DNA of 64,000 nt, taken from Lucifuga dentata (taxonomy: Eukaryota > Chordata > Actinopteri > Ophidiiformes > Bythitidae). The notes beneath the pieces are model-generated. The model made no database searches. It was not told the DNA's origin and saw only the letters and a list, made by a program, of their open reading frames with translations. The stretch spans positions 62,001 through 126,000 of the forward strand of contig VXCM01000343.1 of NCBI GenBank assembly GCA_014773175.1. The letters are read 5' to 3'. The translations under genes and the position numbers were made by a program. Below are positions 58,122 through 64,000 of the stretch, piece after piece (position 1 is the stretch's first letter; every line of letters begins with the position of its first letter).

Positions 58122-61100
58122 GTAAGCTCACCATCCAACGTTAAGACTGCAGGGAGCCAGCAGTGATGATGATGATTGTGATGATGATGATGATGATGAA
58201 GTTAATGATGCCCAAAGCAGCAGAATCTGTCATTAACCGAACCGAACCGCAGCGTAGTCCTGTGCGTAGTGTTCCGCATGTTTTGCGCTAAAAAGAGATA
58301 ACACATCGGCGTGGGTTTATGTACGCGTCTTATGTGAAAGACACGGGGATGTAAAGAAAATGACGTAGGGAATTCCCACAGTAATCCAATAGCAGCGCTG
58401 ACACCTGCACATTGAGCCTGTGCGGTCCCTATATGGCCTGATCAGTCATGTGCGCAAAGCGACGTGCGCGGCCTGCCAACGCTGTGATTGATTAGATTCA
58501 ACTGAGAGGAGAAGTGTTACGTAACGTGATTTTACTGACGCGATTTCGCTGTAAAGAAGGTTTAACTTTTATTCTATAAGATGATGAGGTGCCCAATAGC
58601 TCTGAAAGTAGCTTGTGTTTACATAAGTGGTTTTAAGTCAGTCATCCATGCAGGTATTTTGTAAAAATATGGTTTTGGTCATATTGACATCAAGGCCGAC
58701 AGGCTGTGTTCTGATGTCTTTTTCAGCTCCTCTGGGTTGTGTTAGAAATATTTTACTTCTCTGCTTTTGGGTTAGGTGAAATTCGCAAAAGTGCAAACAT
58801 CCACAGCTTTTTCAAAAATATGATCCAGAGAGCAACTGTTGTGTTATCTGAGACAAACTGGAACAAGCAGAAATAGAATTTTGCTAGATTTTCCTCATGC
58901 AGATCAAAACTAAAAAATCCCTGCTAGACAGAATTTGAAGAGAGGGCAACCTGTGAATGTTTGGCTCTGTGCACAAAACTTCTAGGTTCCATCATCTCTG
59001 GGTGGTCTGAAGTGTGATTGTGTAGACATTAAGACATAATTCTGTGCCCACAATGCTACACATCTGATTCAGGGAAGTGTGAAAGGTCACTATGAGAATC
59101 CATTATAAAGCAGAGATGAAGACATGCAGCTCTGGTGCAACAAGGTTTACATTAGTAGTTTGTTTTTGAGGAGTTACACAAAAAAATATGTTGTTAAATT
59201 GTTGTAGTAAATTTTAATATCAGTCAGCATATTAAATTTTTGCCCAATGAATGTCCAGTGACTCAGACTGAAACTTAGTCCAAGTCAACACACACATTCT
59301 GGCATGTGTAAGTCTGCTTAGCTTTTATGAGCTTGGAATATATGTGATGTATTCCCTTTTCTTTTAATCCAATAACATTTCAAGAAGCATTTGGTTAGAA
59401 TCATCAGGAATCCTGAATCCTATAGAGATCTGAGAAGTAACCCTATTAAAAGATTTGATCTTAGCTTAAAATGAAAGTGTCCATATGAAATCTTAACTCA
59501 GCAGAATTTTTTGGAATATTGCGGTATTTGAGCCACTGAGTTTACTTTGTGGGCTTTAATGGATTAGTAAAGTCATGTGATGAAAACTTGGAAATGGAGT
59601 CTCATTTATCAGAAATGTCTTCTGAGCCAGATGACTTTGAAAGCTTTTACTGTCTCCACAAGCTGAAAAGCACTACTGTAGGTACAAACTGAATTAGCAA
59701 AAAAGTCAAGTGTTTGACCTGCAGTGAGATCACCGCTGTTTAACATCTGCAGTTTTTTTTTTTAGAAGTCTTTGTGGAGTTTGAAAATACAAGAGAATTA
59801 TTTCAGACAAGCTGGTTGCCTGCACTTCGATTGTGTAATTAGCATCATTTGTTGGAAATCAAGAAACTTTATGAGATTTACGGCTGCATGAATCCATTTT
59901 TGAACACTGGAGACAGGAAACAACTCCAAAATAAGATGACAGACACAAGAACTGTTGTACCATCAAGCTGATTGAAATGTTATCGCCAACACTGCCAATC
60001 GAAACATCCAGCAGACACACAGCAACATTAACAACCCACTGTAGTCATGATTATGTCCACTTGATGATTGTAAGCCCATTATTCTACTTTAAGTCTTTAG
60101 GTTAATAGAGGCTAAACTTTCTTTGTTCATGTTGGAATGGACAGATAACATAAACTAATCATATCAGAGTTTAGTTTTGGAAAATAAAATCAATGAGCTG
60201 GAAATGTAAAATCTCTGTACATAGTGTTAGCTTGATTTGGTTAATGCTAACGTTAACACAGCAATAAGTTTGATGTCATATTGACGAGGACTGCTAGCTT
60301 TAGCGTTATCTCAAATTGCATTTATGCAAACCTAGAAAACATATGTCAAGGTACAAAATGGCTTACTGAGGTTATTATCAGCACACAAAAAGACGTTTGA
60401 TATGTTTTCATGATGTTCCACGTACAGACGGCTCACAAAGTCAACACACGGGGACAAAGATGAAGGAATATGTTGTTCTTTCCCTCTTCTGACCACCGCC
60501 CGCCATTTTCAGGAGACTTCTTGGCATGTTTTCCCACTTAAAACATAACTACTTTGAATTCAGTCGACATGATTGAGACAAACAGATTTTACATGATTAA
60601 TACTTTCTACATGACTGAAATGTTTTCAGAGTTGGAAAAAAATCAATTATGTATAGAAGTTTAAGCTAACTTTATCTTTTGTAAACTGAGAAGCCCACCA
60701 TCTTTACTTTTTTTCAGTGGAGTTGTAGAGTTGGGTATTAATTGTCAGTTGGTGTCCCTTTCATAGCCATTTGACTTATAGTTTGTATTTGGCTGATGAA
60801 GGTTTAAATAAGATAGGCTTTATTGTCTTTATATGTCATGCAACACAATTTCGTTGGTAAACCCCAAGAAAAACAGCAGCAACTTCAATAGTATACAGGC
60901 TAAAGACACATTTACTTCTCCAAAAGCAACAGCAAAGTTTCATGAACGACTTTTAATTTTAAGGTTCAATTCTCAATATACTGTTTCCACATCAAACGGC
61001 TGTTAAAAAGATTCAATCTGTCTCCATGTTTTTAAAAAGTTACAGAGTGATCAAACATATTGTGGGTACTGTTTCCAAAATGAAAACTGTAGCTGTTTTG

Positions 61101-62486
61101 GACAGAGTTGTGGTAGGGACACGTCCACATTGAGATTGATGCCTATAGAAATGCATCCAGCAGGGTCAGATTGGGATCCTAATTTTTACTTTTTCAAATA
61201 TGTTTGTGGGGGTTTAGGATGGCCGGAAGAAAATGCTAAGGATGCTGGAGGTGGGGCAAACAAGTCTGTAATTGTCTGCTGTTTCTCTGTGCCAAGAAAA
61301 TTATGGAAGAAAAAATTATGTTTGCTTAGTTTAAGATAATGTTAATTAATATTAATTGTGCAGCGCAAAGGCCGCCGGCTAGCCCACCAATAGCTGTGGC
61401 CCACTGGGAAAAATCCCGACTCTTCCGATGGCCAATCCGACCCTGGCATCCAGTAAGGCAAACCCATCAGTCCAAGAGGGGGGACCTTAAAGAGACAGTA
61501 TCTAAAACAGCCAGTTTTCACTCAGTGTGCACACCGATGCTGCAACAAGGAAGCATAGAAATGGTTTATTGTGTTATTTGCATGTTAAAGCATTGAAAAA
61601 AAATCTAAATAGACCTCCACATGATATAAGAACATGGAAATCTGTAGAGTATCCATTGAAAGAAGTCTATAATTATTGTTATATTTATCGTTCTAAATGT
61701 AAACCGGTCTTAAATATGGGTTGCAGGAAAGAGAAGTACAGATCAACCAGTGACCAGTAATACAAAAGAAGAACAGAAAGCCTGTTTAGCAGCTCAAACG
61801 CCTCCAGTGCCTCCCTCTGTAATCATAAATTCACCTTCTTGTATACAGAAAGGTCAGGGGAATAAACTGGGGGCAGATTGGCTTAATCGGTGCCTCTCTG
61901 GCCTGTTTTGAAGGGAAGCCTCCAAGCGCGTGACTCATCCCAGACATGTACTTTGAGAGCAAAGCGGGTAAAGAAAGGCCTCTGAGTCTCAGACCAGGAC
62001 AGAGTGCACTTTTCTGGGAAGCGGGGACGTTGTTTTCAGAAAGCCTGCAGCCTGTTTTCTGTCAGAGTGACTCACACAGCTGAATCCTTCAAACGACGCT
62101 TCACTGCATTTAGTTGTAACCAGATGGACCGCTGAGTTTTCTGTCACCTTTTAGAAATGAGTTTGTGTGTGTGTGAAAAGCATAAATTTGCTTTCTGAGT
62201 CAGTTTGGGAAAGAGAGGGAAAAGTAAGAACAAAAAGAGAACATCAGGATGTAGGCGAGGGAATGTGTGCGCGTGTGTGTTGATGCTTTCAGCGTGCTGT
62301 ATGTGTTTTGGTGTGTAACGCATCGTTTGTTGGGCTGGTTATGAGTTTTCTTCTTAAATTTACATGTCAGTGAGGCACAATAAGAGCTCAGTACCAATGT
62401 GTGTGCCAGCTCTCCAAGGTGCCCGTTCTGCCAGGGAGTAAAGTGCTGCAGTCACCTCCACAGGGCACAGAGGGGTCCCCTGTGCT

Positions 62487-62549
<63 letters not shown>

Positions 62550-63951
62550 AGATAGGAATCCCTTCACTGACATCACAGCAACAACATCTTACAAACAATA
62601 CAAAAATACATCACAATGCATCTTACAAAACAATAGCAAACACACACACACACACACATGCACATGCATTCTCATTATTTGCCGCTGCACAATATGCACA
62701 TGCATCGACAATGCAAGTTTTTCCTCACAAACACTGTTGTGTTTTTTGTGTTTGCATGCTGCAGAGGGGAGTTGTGCATGGCGCCTGCAACTGTGAGGAT
62801 TCAGCATTTCTTCCTCATCTTGGCATGAGGTATGTAAGAGGAGGTGTACGCCTCTACGCCTCCCCTCCTCCTCCTCCTCCTCCCTCCTCCCCCTACATAC
62901 AGCCTGACCTGAGGAACCGGCCCATAAGAAAGCGGAAAGCTTTATATATTGTAAAGCTGCATGAATAGTTGGTGGCTGTTTCAGACTCGCCGATGCAAAA
63001 TTACACGAGAGACTTTTTCAGAAAACACAAGCTTGGTGCAAAATGGTGGCATCATCCGAATCCCAACATCTACAAATCTGTTCTTCCATCGTGCCCTAGA
63101 AATGATTATTTGACACTGGGAAGACCTAAGAAAACAATAATCCCTGCAAACTTTAATATTGTGTGCTCAGTGGTATTTGGTGTCTGGTGACACAAACGTA
63201 CTCAAACAGCACTCAGCAGTACTCAAATGACTTTTTTTTTTTTTTTTTNTTTTTTTTTTTTTTTTGAAGGCAGGGCTCAAATTGAACTTTATTGTACAGA
63301 ATGGTTTAGAGAGTGGTCAGAATTCTGTATTGAGGTTCTCATAACACCACGTTTTCCACTTTCATTTACATTTATGTCACTCTAATGAGAATCAGTCGCT
63401 AACCTCATCTTGGTTCAAAGCTATGCAAAGCAGTCAAACTGGGATTATTGCAGGAAATGGAAATTCTCTAGAAAAAGCACTGGAATGACTCCAGCTTGTT
63501 TGCATTTTGGTCTGTGCTGTTTGAAGCTGGTAGAAAGTTTCTTCATATGCTCAGTTTTGAGTGGGAATCAGGATAAGGCAATGCCTGGTAACTTCATGGG
63601 GATGTTTGAACCACAGGAACACTTACATAACAACTCAGTAGATGCATTTACAAGTTTGTTTCTTCCATAACTGGGTGAGTTTCTGCTTGTTTATAGAAAA
63701 CATTCCTCCCTGCTGGTGCTGTAGCTGTATGACTGAGGCCTTGTGCACATGTGAGCAGGATTTACATATTCCAGCATCTGTGATGAAGGTTTTATTCTGT
63801 CATTAATCCCTTTATACGACGTGGTGTGTTTATGCAAGTGTGTGTGTGTGCATGGTGTGTGTGTGTGTGTGTGCGTGTGCATATTCTGGTAATCTTGTTG
63901 AGTCAGGGTCATCCAGGCTTTCCTCATGTCAAATATCTTGTTTCATTATCA
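58122..63951. other. Long intron or intergenic stretch without recognised genes
   Basis: A (GAT)n tract sits at 58157-58200. CpG-rich sequence continues to about 58,560, then AT-rich DNA follows. CA arrays lie at 62.5-62.7 kb, a (CTC)n tract at 62,862-62,883 and a T-run with an N at 63,232-63,265. No exon with coding support is seen. Confidence 0.5.
62488..62545 (+). repeat. (CA)n microsatellite
   Basis: About 29 perfect CA units. A second shorter CA array follows at 62639-62658. Confidence 0.96.
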
Positions 63952-64000
63952 GGCCCGGGTTATCCAGAAACACAAGCAGTCCACATGCATCAGCACTGAG
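63952..64000 (+). other. Possible exon cut by the window end
   Basis: Acceptor-like tcttgtttcattatcag precedes GCCCGGGTTATCC. One frame stays open for 16 codons (ARVIQKHKQSTCISTE) to the window edge. It could be a second exon of the gene whose promoter is near 58 kb. I do not recognise the peptide. Confidence 0.25.

Noticed and set aside
61130..61760. Small plus-strand ORFs near 61.1-61.8 kb
   Set aside because: No recognised domain, no splice context and no relation to neighbouring genes.

Overview
The window is vertebrate nuclear DNA, most likely from a percomorph teleost fish. It has compact intron-rich genes with GT-AG introns, many (CA)n/(GT)n and (GA)n microsatellites, and abundant small DNA transposons (TTAA-bounded foldback MITEs, hAT and Tc1 relics). 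I identified four protein genes by joining exons across intact splice sites and comparing the joined proteins with the vertebrate families as I remember them. The human counterparts (LRRFIP1, TYW5, MAIP1/C2orf47, PGAP1) all lie on 2q, so this looks like a rearranged piece of one ancestral linkage group. No database search was possible. || Layout. 1-27.8 kb: the 3' part of lrrfip1 (+), whose first exons lie left of the window. It has 21 small exons, almost all phase 0, then two alternative 3' ends: a 2.78 kb acidic terminal exon (long GCF2-type isoform) or five small exons completing the coiled coil (short isoform). 29.0-32.7 kb: tyw5 (-), 8 exons, a JmjC tRNA hydroxylase, with a tRNA-Gln(TTG) gene on the same strand in intron 1. 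33.4-35.4 kb: maip1 (+), 5 exons, head-to-head with tyw5 across about 0.72 kb. 37.3-51.1 kb: pgap1 (+), 26 exons, complete, 938 aa, probably with a 3' UTR of about 4.7 kb. 57.4-58.1 kb: a CpG-rich candidate promoter and 5' non-coding exon of an unidentified gene (+). A possible further exon starts at about 63.95 kb and runs off the window. || The genes do not form a functional operon-like unit. They are separate housekeeping or regulatory genes: nucleic-acid sensing and transcriptional repression (lrrfip1), wybutosine modification of tRNA-Phe (tyw5), a mitochondrial m-AAA protease partner (maip1) and GPI-anchor inositol deacylation in the ER (pgap1). || The most notable non-genic structure is a family of about 520-640 bp inverted-repeat elements bounded by TTAA (five full copies and one fragment). 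Others are a nested pair of hAT-like elements in pgap1 intron 1, a hAT MITE with a perfect 8-bp target duplication, a 763 bp foldback element, and decayed Tc1 transposons. Many single-N positions join two copies of the same 50-75 bp sequence; these are assembly artefacts rather than biology. I found no convincing undescribed multi-gene system. The best novelty candidates are the MITE family, the tRNA gene inside a tRNA-modifying gene, and an exon-like, frame-incompatible block in lrrfip1.
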